Of a DNA stretch of 64,000 nt, positions 56,655 through 64,000 are shown piece after piece. The notes below the pieces were generated by a model, which made no database searches, was not told the origin of the DNA, and saw nothing but the letters and a program-made list of their open reading frames with translations. The translations under genes and the position numbers were made by a program. This DNA comes from CAVWGP01 sp963754645 (GTDB lineage Bacteria > Pseudomonadota > Alphaproteobacteria > Bin65): assembly GCA_963754645.1 (NCBI GenBank), contig CAVWGP010000011.1, positions 1-64,000 on the forward strand. Reading direction: 5' to 3'. Numbering within the stretch: the stretch's first letter is position 1; every line of letters begins with the position of its first letter.

Positions 56655-57620
56655 GTGCTGCAGCACTATCCAATCCTGCGAACGCGCGACACAGCCGCTG
56701 TCGTGTCGTTGATTGAATCGACGGCCGGCGTCCGGATGCAGCATGTCGGACGCATCGATTCGGCCGGTTGCGACGTCAGCGGACTGTGGCTGAAACGCCT
56801 GTCGCTTGCGAGCATCCGCTATGGCTTTCCGGCGGCGATCGCGGCCGGAAATAACATGGACAGCCATATAATTTCGTTCCCGCTACGTGGCGATCTCGCC
56901 GTCGACGCAGCCGATCGCCGCGCGTTGATCCGCCCGGGCGCCTGCGTTGCCATGTCGCCGACGGTACCGCTTTCGTTGACCGCCGATGCGATGACGCATC
57001 GCATAGTCATGCGCGTTTCGGTCGATGCCTTGTCGCGGCATTTTGCCATGCTGACCGCGGATGCCCGCGAGAGCCACCCGATCGAATTCGACATTGCAGC
57101 GGTGCCGCGTGGCGACAATGTCGATCTGCTCTTGCGGCAAATACAGCTGGCAATCGTGCTGCTCGATACCCGTCCGCGCGGTCAGATCATGGAGGATGCG
57201 CTCGATGAGATCGAAAGCGCCATCTTGACCACGCTGTTGCTATCGCAACGCCATAGCCGGAGTGCCGCGCTCAATGGGAGACCGGAAAGGGCTTCGCCGC
57301 GCGCGGTTCGCGCCGTGGTCGACTATATCCATGCCAATGCGCATCGCGGCATCACCGTCGAGGAATTGGCCGCGGCCGCCGGCATGTCGGGCCGCTCGAT
57401 GTATCGCCAATTCCACGCCGCCAAAAGATTGGGTCCGCTTGCCTATCTCCGCGAAACGCGGTTCGCGCGCGCGCGCGCCGACCTCGATGCCGCCGCTTCC
57501 GGCGATACGGTCGAGATCATCGCCCGCCGCTGGGGCTTTCACCACACCGGACGATTCGCCGGCGAGTATCGCCGCCGCTACGGCAAGTCGCCATCGACGA
57601 CGCTCAAAGGCGTTGGCTGA
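56655..57620 (+). CDS. AraC-family transcription regulator
   Basis: A 321-residue protein. The N-terminal half looks like the AraC_binding_2 (FeaR-type) domain. The C-terminal double helix-turn-helix includes ITVEELAAAAGMSGRSMYRQF and IARRWGFHHTGRFAGEYRRRYG. I use the GTG at 56655 after an AGGAGC ribosome-binding site; it gives LQHYPILRTRD. The effector is unknown. It may control the RTX or peptidase genes beside it, but there is no direct evidence. Confidence 0.9.
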   Translation: MLQHYPILRTRDTAAVVSLIESTAGVRMQHVGRIDSAGCDVSGLWLKRLSLASIRYGFPAAIAAGNNMDSHIISFPLRGDLAVDAADRRALIRPGACVAMSPTVPLSLTADAMTHRIVMRVSVDALSRHFAMLTADARESHPIEFDIAAVPRGDNVDLLLRQIQLAIVLLDTRPRGQIMEDALDEIESAILTTLLLSQRHSRSAALNGRPERASPRAVRAVVDYIHANAHRGITVEELAAAAGMSGRSMYRQFHAAKRLGPLAYLRETRFARARADLDAAASGDTVEIIARRWGFHHTGRFAGEYRRRYGKSPSTTLKGVG

Positions 57621-58095
57621 AACTGGCGACCGAGCCCCAAGATATGTCCGTCATCAAGATATCTGAGACACGCGGAGCGGTTTCGTAACGCAGGTTCTTG
57701 CCCATCTGGGCTGATACACCATGTGGCCGCATGTCGATGCTGCAGGTGGCGATGCTCGATGGCTCTACGTATGCCGGCCTGTGTGTACGAGGCCGTCGGC
57801 GCGCGCCATGTCGGTGCCGATCGGACGAAACGCGGCTATTCCCCCGGCCAGCGACGCGGCCGGCCGGCGATATTGCCGGGCTGCCGGCTCGGAACCGGGC
57901 CCTAACCCTGCGCCAGCGCTTCACGCCTGCCGCGTTGGCGCGCCGTCGCGCCCTCGAAACCAAGCGCGGCGAACAAATCACGCGCCGCGATAAGCTTCGC
58001 TCATCGACACGATCCGCCATCGGCATTGGCGCGCCAGCGGCGGTTTCGCGAGGATGCGGGCGTTTCCAGCAACAGCATCGAACAGGAGCAAAACC
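57621..58095. other. 475-base stretch without a recognised gene
   Basis: Between the AraC-type regulator and the small secreted protein. The first ~100 bases are mixed in composition and contain two near copies of AAGATAT. The rest is GC-rich and without a protein that I recognise in any frame. A promoter for the small gene should lie near 58030-58085. Confidence 0.4.
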
Positions 58096-58296
58096 ATGTT
58101 TGCAAAATCCGTTCTCGCCCTCGCCTCGGCCGCCGCCTGCATCGCGCTGGCCGGCGCGGCCTCGGCCAATCACAACGCCGCGAATGCGCCGGAACGGCGC
58201 GCGGCAGCACCCGTCGTGAAGCCAAGACCCGCCCCGCTCGAATTTCGCCGCGAGGCGCCCTACGGTCATCAACATTCCCGCTGGCCGGGGAAATAG
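58096..58296 (+). CDS. Small secreted protein of unknown function
   Basis: A 66-residue protein with a clear signal peptide (MFAKSVLALASAAACIALAG, cleavage near ASAN). The mature peptide of about 40 residues is proline- and arginine-rich and ends HQHSRWPGK. A good ribosome-binding site (AGGAGC) lies 6 bases before the ATG. I know no family. A truncated copy of its C-terminus is at 53648-53745, in both cases just before a LapG-like peptidase gene read from the other strand. That makes the pair a unit that has been duplicated. Confidence 0.65.
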   Translation: MFAKSVLALASAAACIALAGAASANHNAANAPERRAAAPVVKPRPAPLEFRREAPYGHQHSRWPGK

Positions 58297-58346
58297 GGCG
58301 GTCGAGCTCGGTATTGACCGGTTTCGTTTGCTTGCGAACAGTGCCC

Positions 58347-58381
58347 TCACCCTCGGTCCCTCTTCCGAATAGGGAGAGGGA
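58347..58381. terminator. Hairpin repeat between convergent genes
   Basis: TCCCTCT and AGAGGGA flank TTCCGAATAGGG, forming a hairpin of the 'CCCTCTCCC' type, widespread in bacterial genomes as a dispersed palindrome. It lies between the small secreted gene and the convergent peptidase, so it may stop transcription from both sides. There is no strong T-run on the plus strand. Confidence 0.5.
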
Positions 58382-58399
58382 TGCAGGGTTCGATTTTTT

Positions 58400-59161
58400 T
58401 TAACGCGCTTCGGCGACGGCGCTGTGCGCCGCGGCGCCATGTGCGGCGGCCGGCGCGCCGGTGCCGTGATAGAACCAGGCGTGTTCGGTGATCGAATAGA
58501 CCGGGCGGTATTCGGCGATTGCGCCCTGCTCGGCGATGCCGGCGCGGAGATTGTCGAGCACGTAGGCCTTGCCGCCGCGATAGGCGACGAGGACAGCGTG
58601 CAGCCGGTCCTGTTTCGCGTCCTCGACGATGACGATACGCAGATCCTCGGCCGGCCAGCCGAGCATGCGCAGCGACAGGAACTTCGCGATCGCATAGTCC
58701 TCGCAGTCGCCGCCACGCGTCAGGAATTCGCCGGGCGTCGCCCAATAGTCCGAGGCGCCATGGGCCGCGCGGTCCGAGCGATACGGCACCCGGTTGACAT
58801 AGGCCTGGACGGCATCGAGCTGGCGGATCGGGTCCTGGCCGGCGAGGCCTTGCACGAAGGCGCGCCAACGCCGCGGCGCGCAGTCGCGGCCCTGGCATGC
58901 TTGAATATCCCGCGCCGGCGCCTCGGCGGCGTAACGCGCCAGCATGCCGGACCATTTCGGGAAGGCGCCGGCGTCGCGGTAGGCGGTTTCCTCGGTGTTG
59001 AAGAGCATCGGACGCGCGACCGGCGTTTCCGCGCTTGACGCGCGCATGCCCAGAAGGAGCGCCGCCGCGCCGGCCGCCACCCACAGAGCCGCGGCCCAGA
59101 ATATGGGCGGCGCCAGGCCGGCGCGCGCGGCGCGTTCGGCGGGAGCAGGCGGCGGAAACAT
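58400..59161 (-). CDS. Bacterial transglutaminase-like cysteine peptidase (LapG-like)
   Basis: A 253-residue protein of the PF06035 family. An N-terminal hydrophobic segment (about residues 20-42) exports or anchors it. The catalytic Cys is in FLTRGGDCEDYA, the His in LHAVLVAYRGG and the Asp in YVLDNLR. A conserved PVYSITEHAWFYHG motif follows. LapG of Pseudomonas cuts RTX adhesins to release them from the surface; the nearby RTX proteins are candidate targets, though LapD/LapA-type N-terminal sites are not seen. A decayed copy lies at 54003-54227. The 3' end is close to a hairpin shared with the small secreted gene. Confidence 0.88.
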   Translation of the reverse strand: MFPPPAPAERAARAGLAPPIFWAAALWVAAGAAALLLGMRASSAETPVARPMLFNTEETAYRDAGAFPKWSGMLARYAAEAPARDIQACQGRDCAPRRWRAFVQGLAGQDPIRQLDAVQAYVNRVPYRSDRAAHGASDYWATPGEFLTRGGDCEDYAIAKFLSLRMLGWPAEDLRIVIVEDAKQDRLHAVLVAYRGGKAYVLDNLRAGIAEQGAIAEYRPVYSITEHAWFYHGTGAPAAAHGAAAHSAVAEAR

Positions 59162-59410
59162 GGGAGCGATCCTCGATGCCGGATTGCCCGGCGGCGTCGA
59201 GGCATGCTCTAGGGGCGAGCCTGTTAAATTGGCCTAAGCCATCTTGGCTAATGAAGAATTGCGCTTTTTTGTTAATTCTTTAGGTTTGCCCGCTAGAGTG
59301 CGGGCGTTGATCGACCCAGCACGGCGCGAATGCGGACCCCTGTTTGGCGGGGGCAAATGCATTGGCGGGGCTGGCAATGACAGGCGGAAGCGCGTAACAC
59401 ATCGGCCGGT

Positions 59411-60211
59411 ATGCCACAGGACGACGCGACAAAGAGAACGGATGCCTTGTGGGTGCCGAGGGTGCCCGAGGGTACGCTGATCTATGCCGTGGGCGATATT
59501 CACGGCCGCGCCGATCTGCTCGCCGACATGCACGAGGCCATTCTCAAGGATGCGCGCGAGGTCGACTGCGACGAGCGGATGGTGATCTATCTCGGCGACT
59601 ATGTCGATCGCGGCAATGAGTCAAAGGGCGTCGTCGACCTGCTGCTCGACAAGCCGCTGCCCGGATTCAAATCCTATTACCTGATGGGCAATCACGAGGC
59701 TTTCCTGCTCGAATTCCTCATCGACATGGAAGCCGGCCCCGGCTGGTTCTTCAACGGCGGCATCCAGACGCTGCAATCCTACGGCGTCAGGCTCAACAAG
59801 GACGACGAGCTGTCCTTCGACACGCTGGTCCGCATCCAGGACGAATTCCTCCGCAAAGTCCCCGCCCGCCACCTAAACTTCTTCAGGGCGTTGGACTTCT
59901 GCAGAGTCGAAGGGGACTACTTTTTTGTGCATGCCGGAATCAGGCCGGGGGTGCCGCTGGAGAACCAGTCGGACGAGGACATGCTGTGGATCCGCGAGGA
60001 GTTTCTCTCCTACGAGGAAGAGTTCGAGAAAATCATCGTCCACGGCCACACGATCACCTGGGAGCCCGAGGTCAAGAGCAACCGCATCGGCATCGACACC
60101 GGCGCCTTCGCTTCGGGCGTGCTGACCTCGCTCGTGCTCGAGGGCCGCGAGCGCGATTTCCTCACCGTGACCGGCGACGGCCCGGGCAAGGACGGCGCCC
60201 CCATCGACTAG
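59411..60211 (+). CDS. Metallophosphoesterase (PPP-type serine/threonine phosphatase fold)
   Basis: A 266-residue protein with the metal-binding set: VGDIHGRAD near residue 27, YLGDYVDRG near 60, LMGNHEAF near 94 and IVHGHTI near 210. These are the PPP motifs (GDxHG, GDxxDRG, GNHE, HGH). It should dephosphorylate proteins or diadenosine polyphosphates. A kinase is not adjacent. Its 3' end overlaps that of the TfoX-like gene on the opposite strand by 4 bases. Confidence 0.9.
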   Translation: MPQDDATKRTDALWVPRVPEGTLIYAVGDIHGRADLLADMHEAILKDAREVDCDERMVIYLGDYVDRGNESKGVVDLLLDKPLPGFKSYYLMGNHEAFLLEFLIDMEAGPGWFFNGGIQTLQSYGVRLNKDDELSFDTLVRIQDEFLRKVPARHLNFFRALDFCRVEGDYFFVHAGIRPGVPLENQSDEDMLWIREEFLSYEEEFEKIIVHGHTITWEPEVKSNRIGIDTGAFASGVLTSLVLEGRERDFLTVTGDGPGKDGAPID

Positions 60212-60606
60212 CGCTTCGGCTTGGCTTTTTTCTTTTGTTTCGCGGGCAGCGTGGCGGCGTAGGCGAGGCTGCGCTCGATCCACGTGCCGATGCGCGCCCG
60301 GTCCGCAACCAAAAGTGGCGGCACCTTGACGTATTCCTTCATCGGCCGCCCCTTCATCGGCTCGAAAATCGCGCCGTTCTCCCGGGCGATGAACGCCGCG
60401 CGGTCGGCCGCCGACAGGCGCAGGATCATCGCGTTGTTGTGCACGCCGATGCACATATTGCCGTTCAAGAAGCGCACCGGAAAGCCGAACATCTGCCGCT
60501 TTTCGAGCCCGCGCTCGGGCCCCGGTGCCACGGCTTCGAAGGCGGCGAGGAACGCGGGCGTCGTCTTCTCGAACGTCATTTTCGGCGCGGCGGCGCGTTT
60601 GGCCAT
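60208..60606 (-). CDS. TfoX N-terminal-domain protein
   Basis: A 132-residue protein. The central QMFGFPVRFLNGNMCIGVHNN and the preceding basic helix belong to the TfoX_N domain (PF04993). The C-terminus is lysine-rich (KQKKKAKPKR). TfoX regulates competence in some bacteria, but single-domain relatives of this kind have unknown roles. I start at the ATG of MAKRAAAPKM (60606); an upstream start at 60714 is in frame but adds 36 residues that look non-native. Confidence 0.75.
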   Translation of the reverse strand: MAKRAAAPKMTFEKTTPAFLAAFEAVAPGPERGLEKRQMFGFPVRFLNGNMCIGVHNNAMILRLSAADRAAFIARENGAIFEPMKGRPMKEYVKVPPLLVADRARIGTWIERSLAYAATLPAKQKKKAKPKR

Positions 60607-60700
60607 GCCCAGCCTCCCGGATACCGCTCGATTTTGCCCGGCGGGCGATTGGCCGGCAAGGGCCATTGACTGCCGGCCGGGCGCGCCGCAATTCTCCGCC

Positions 60701-62725
60701 ATGGATCCCGCCAAGCCGCTGTTCTCCTACCGCAAATACTGGGCGCACCGCTTCGGCACCGCGCCCGTCCTGCCGATGTCGCGCGCCGAGATGGACGCGC
60801 TCGGCTGGGACGTGTGCGACATCGTGCTGGTCACCGGCGACGCCTATATCGACCATCCGAGCTTCGGCATGGCCATCGTCGGCCGCCTGCTCGAGGCGCA
60901 AGGCTTCCGCGTCGGCATCATCGCCCAGCCCGATTGGCAGAACGCCGAGCCCTTCGCCGCGCTCGGCAAGCCGGCGCTGTTCTTCGGCGTCACCGGCGGC
61001 AACATGGACTCGATGGTCAACCGCTACACGGCCGACCGCCGCCTGCGCCACAACGACAGCTACACGCCGGGCGGCGAAGGCGGCAAGCGGCCGGACCGCT
61101 CGGTGCTGGTCTATGCGCATCGCTGCCGCGAGGCGTTCCGCGACGTGCCCATCGTGCTGGGCGGCATCGAGGCCTCGCTGCGCCGCATCGCGCATTACGA
61201 TTACTGGTCCGACAAGGTGCGCCGCTCGGTCCTCGCCGACGCCAAGGCCGACATCCTGCTCTACGGCAATGCCGAGCGCGCCATCGTCGAGGTCGCGCAC
61301 CGCATCGCCAAGGGCGACGCGATTGCCAGCCTCGACGACATCCGCGGCGTCGCACTCCTAAAAGGCGAAGTACCCGAAGGCTGGACCGAGGCGCATGCGG
61401 AAGACCTCGACGCGCCCGACGAAGGCGCGCGCATCGGCGGCGAGAAGACCGTTATCCGCCTGCCCGGCTTTCGAGCAGGTCGAGCGCGACCCCGAGGCCT
61501 ATGCCCGCGCCTCGCGCGTGCTGCATCGCGAGAGCAATCCCGGCAATGCGCGCGCGCTGGTGCAGCAGCACGGCGACCGCGAGCTGTGGGTGACGCCGCC
61601 GCCGATCCCGCTGACGACGCCCGAGATGGACGGCGTTTACGGCCTGCCCTATGCCCGCGCGCCGCATCCCGCCTATGGCGACGCGAAAATCCCGGCCTGG
61701 GACATGATCCGCTTTTCGGTCACGATCATGCGCGGCTGCTTCGGCGGCTGCTCGTTCTGCTCGATCACCGAGCACGAGGGCCGCATCATCCAGAACCGGT
61801 CGCAGGAATCGGTCCTGCAGGAGATCGAGACGATCCGCGACAAAACGCCGGGCTTCACCGGCTACATTTCGGATATCGGCGGGCCGACCGCGAACATGTA
61901 CCGCATGGCGTGCAAGGACGAAGGCGATCGAGGAGAAGTGCCGGCGCCCGTCCTGCGTTTTTCCCGGCATCTGCCCCAACCTCAACACCAGCCACGATGC
62001 GCTGATCGAGCTTTACCGCAAGGCGCGGGCGCTGCCCGGCATCAAGAAGGTCATGGTCGCCTCGGGCGTGCGCTACGATCTCGCGGTCGAGAGCCCGGCC
62101 TATGTCAAGGAACTCGTCACGCACCATGTCGGCGGCTATCTCAAGATCGCGCCCGAGCACACCGAGGCGGGGCCGCTGTCGAAGATGATGAAGCCCGGCA
62201 TCGGCAGCCTACGACCGCTTCAAGCAGCTGTTCGACGCGGCGGCGAAGCAGGCGGACAAGAAGTATTTCCTGATCCCCTATTTCATCGCCGCCCATCCCG
62301 GCACCACGGACGAGGACATGATGCACCTCGCCCTATGGTTGAAGAAGAACAAATACCGCGCCGACCAGGTGCAGACCTTCCTGCCCTCGCCCATGGCGCT
62401 CGCGACCGCGATGTATCATTCGGGCGTCAACCCGCTGAAGCCGGTGCGCCACGGCGGCTCGGAGCCGGTGCTGGCGGCCAAGGGCCTGAGGCAGCGCCGC
62501 CTGCACAAGGCCTTCCTGCGCTACCACGACGCCGAGAACTGGCCGTTGCTGCGCGAGGCCTTGAAGGCGATGGGCCGCGCCGATTTGATCGGGCCGGGGA
62601 AGCATCAATTGGTGCCGAGCTGGCAGCCGGCCGGCACGGGCCTCGGCGGCGGCGAGGGCAAGCGGCTGGGAAAGAAGCACGGGGCGCAGAGGTTCTTGAC
62701 GAAGGGGGTGCCGGTGCCGAGGTAG
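60701..62725 (+). pseudogene. YgiQ-family radical SAM protein, broken by three single-base frameshifts
   Basis: The product would have about 673 residues. The N-terminal part (FSYRKYWAHRFGTAPVLPMS, GWDVCDIVLVTGDAYIDHP) belongs to UPF0313/YgiQ. The radical SAM cluster motif MRGCFGGCSFCSITEHEG carries the CxxxCxxC. Three extra bases break the frame: within TTT 61469-61471, GG 61923-61924 and CC 62208-62209. Removing one from each gives a continuous protein with all expected segments (FEQVERDPEAY, IEEKCRRPSCVFPGICPNL, YDRFKQLFDAA). Three identical-type errors in one conserved gene point to the sequencing rather than to decay. I could not assign a reaction. Confidence 0.9.
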
Positions 62726-62738
62726 CGGGCGACGGGCG

Positions 62739-63071
62739 ATGATCGACGATCCGGAGAAGACGCAACGATTGCTGGAAGCAATGCGAGCCTGCCTGCCGTT
62801 CGAAGCGCGGCTCACGGAGCACTCACTTCGATATCTACGGTCGCAGCCCGGTATGGGGGAAATCACCGACCGACACATGGTCTGCAACATTTACTATGCC
62901 GGCGACGAGGGCGGCATCGTTTGCTACCTCGATCCGGGCAGCAGCAAGCAGCAAATCGTCATTTCGCTGACCCACCTCCTCATGCCGGCCGCCGTGCCCG
63001 TGGTGGCGGCGGCGGCGGCGCGCTACCAGAAGCATCGCATCAAGCGGCTGAAGAAGCTCGGCCGTGGGTGA
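62739..63071 (+). CDS. Hypothetical small protein
   Basis: A 110-residue protein whose start is 13 bases after the YgiQ-like stop. It begins MIDDPEKTQRLLEAMRACLP, has a hydrophobic stretch VICYLDPGSSKQQIVISL-like in the middle, and ends with lysine/arginine-rich residues (RYQKHRIKRLKKLGRG). No family is recognised. It lies directly before the HigA-type gene and could be co-transcribed with it; no toxin signature is apparent. Confidence 0.45.
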   Translation: MIDDPEKTQRLLEAMRACLPFEARLTEHSLRYLRSQPGMGEITDRHMVCNIYYAGDEGGIVCYLDPGSSKQQIVISLTHLLMPAAVPVVAAAAARYQKHRIKRLKKLGRG

Positions 63072-63119
63072 TCGGCGGGCGCGCCTCCATTTCTCGCCGA
63101 CCAAAAAGGAGACTGTTTC

Positions 63120-63437
63120 ATGCGCATGATGCGGCCCGTCCATCCCGGCCAGTTCATTCGGATGGAAATAATCGAGCCCCTGGGGCTCAACGTGACGGCC
63201 GCCGCCGCCGTTCTCGGCGTGACGCGGCCCGCGCTTTCGGCGCTGTTGAACGCCCGCGCCGCGCTCTCGCCCGATATGGCGCTGCGGGTCGAAAAGGCCT
63301 TTGGCGTCCGAATGGACACGCTCTTGCGCATGCAGACGAGCCATGACATCGCCGCCGCCCGCAGCAGCCCCTCACGCGGCGCGACAAAGGTCAGGCCTTA
63401 CCGGCGAAAGACCGCGGCGGCGCCGGCAGACCTGTAG
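63120..63437 (+). CDS. HigA-family antitoxin, orphan
   Basis: A 105-residue protein. The opening MRPVHPGQFIRMEIIEPLGL and HTH core VTAAAAVLGVTRPALSALLN are typical of HigA/VapI antitoxins. A HigB toxin is normally encoded just upstream; here the preceding gene (62739-63071) does not look like HigB, and none follows. It may be a solitary regulator, or the partner may have been lost. The ribosome-binding site AAGGAG is good. Confidence 0.8.
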   Translation: MRMMRPVHPGQFIRMEIIEPLGLNVTAAAAVLGVTRPALSALLNARAALSPDMALRVEKAFGVRMDTLLRMQTSHDIAAARSSPSRGATKVRPYRRKTAAAPADL

Positions 63438-63676
63438 AGAGACCTGTTGAAGTGTCGGGATAGAAGCGCAATCGGCGGCAAATTTTCCTTGCGATGCGCT
63501 CCGCGACGATCCAGCATGAACAAACCTGCGACGGAGAATCGAGCGCTTCTCGTATTTCTCCGGCAGGTCGGCGGATCGCCTTTGAGGGATGCGCCGTTAC
63601 TGACCCCAATATGCGAAACCACCTCACTCAGATAAAGCTCGCGCCCAAAAGCCACAAACGTCAATTGCCTCAACCG
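63438..63676. other. Short region with no supported gene
   Basis: About 240 bases between the orphan HigA and the last gene. The minus strand is open over most of it, but no product is recognised and it overlaps the 3' end of HigA. I treat it as non-coding. Confidence 0.35.
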
Positions 63677-64000
63677 ATGTCCGATTTTGCCTCACTATTC
63701 ATCCAGTACCAGGACCACTTGGGCCCCAAGCTGGACGTATACGAGCAGGCGCTTTACCTATACATAGTACGCCATACCATTCTGCTGGGATTATCGGAAA
63801 CTACCATCGGTTTTAAATCTGCACGGAAGAAGATGGCCTTTGGCATCGGATCCGCGGGCACGCCGCCATCCGAAGGCACTATCTACGAAAAATTCAGAAG
63901 CTTAAATCTAAGGGATGTATCAAGGTCCTGAGCAGCGAGCGGGCTGGGACGCGTGTGCGGCTTTTTGCGCCGCACGAAATTCCGGGAGTGGTTCCCGTCA
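63677..64000 (+). pseudogene. DNA-binding winged-helix-like protein, partial and frameshifted
   Basis: From ATG 63677 the frame reads MSDFASLFIQYQDHLGPKLDV and DVYEQALYLYIVRHTILLGLS, typical of small winged-helix regulators. At 63888-63892 a run of five A appears one base short: in the next frame the protein continues KLKSKGCIKVLSSERAGTRV to FAPHEIPGVVPV at the window edge, which looks like the wing and a linker. One added A restores the frame. The gene is cut off by the window end. It resembles replication- or plasmid-type wHTH domains, but I cannot name a family. Confidence 0.5.

Noticed and set aside
63398..63673. 91-residue open frame on the minus strand
   Set aside because: Overlaps the HigA 3' end and shows no recognisable domain; kept as non-coding.

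Overview
The window is a GC-rich, gene-dense stretch of a bacterial chromosome, most likely from an alphaproteobacterium. The evidence is a RegB/RegA (PrrB/PrrA) redox two-component pair, a lipid A/Kdo block (msbA-like, waaA, lpxK) next to pmbA, an intracellular PHB depolymerase of the Cys type, several TRAP transporters and long overlapping gene chains. I cannot name the genus; something near Rhodospirillales or Hyphomicrobiales would fit. No rRNA, CRISPR array or prophage is visible, and there is one tRNA (Ser-GGA).

Layout. 0-1.5 kb: the tail of a large serine recombinase beside tRNA-Ser, then two small membrane proteins. 1.6-5.1 kb: a glycan cluster (GT-C/STT3-like membrane protein, GT2 glycosyltransferase, GtrA flippase-like). 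5.1-10 kb: lepA, then a TAXI-type binding protein, an amidohydrolase and an AEC transporter. 10-14 kb: purD diverging from xseA plus an M23 peptidase. 14-21 kb: lipid A/Kdo genes, a tyrosine-phosphatase-like gene and pmbA. 21-22 kb: an array of palindromic repeats beside a broken transposase gene. 22-25.4 kb: a TRAP operon ending in a type II dehydroquinase. 25.5-28 kb: a HigBA-type toxin-antitoxin pair with a clear operator, a YgjP-like metallopeptidase and an Ada-like alkyltransferase. 28-38 kb: MFS efflux, PBP1A, 2-hydroxyacid dehydrogenase, an FHA protein, argG and a DUF4143 ATPase. 38-44.7 kb: PHB depolymerase, SCO1/SenC, a phosphatase and CobS-like pair, VOC and CGNR proteins, and an ABC-2 exporter. 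44.8-46.6 kb: regBA. 46.7-53.6 kb: an unusual set of a PF04392 binding protein, a sensor-MFS fusion, an ATP-grasp enzyme and a histidine kinase. 53.6-59.2 kb: a rearranged region of RTX proteins, duplicated fragments, an AraC regulator and a LapG-like cysteine peptidase. 59.4-64 kb: metallophosphatase, TfoX-like protein, YgiQ-type radical SAM protein, an orphan HigA and a partial winged-helix-like protein.

Two cross-cutting points. First, eight single-base frameshifts interrupt conserved genes (purD, waaA, pmbA, SCO1, three in ygiQ, and the last gene), mostly in short homopolymers. I read these mainly as consensus errors in the assembly, so these genes are probably intact in the organism. Second, regulatory palindromes stand out in the GC-rich background: one perfect dyad upstream of higBA, one between the VOC and CGNR genes, and a pair in front of the DUF4143 ATPase. 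These look like autoregulatory operators.

The most unusual parts are the 46.7-53.6 kb sensor-transporter-ATP-grasp locus, the palindromic repeat array at 21.2-21.6 kb, the FHA protein with six spaced Thr motifs, and the RTX/peptidase region with inverted and truncated paralogues.
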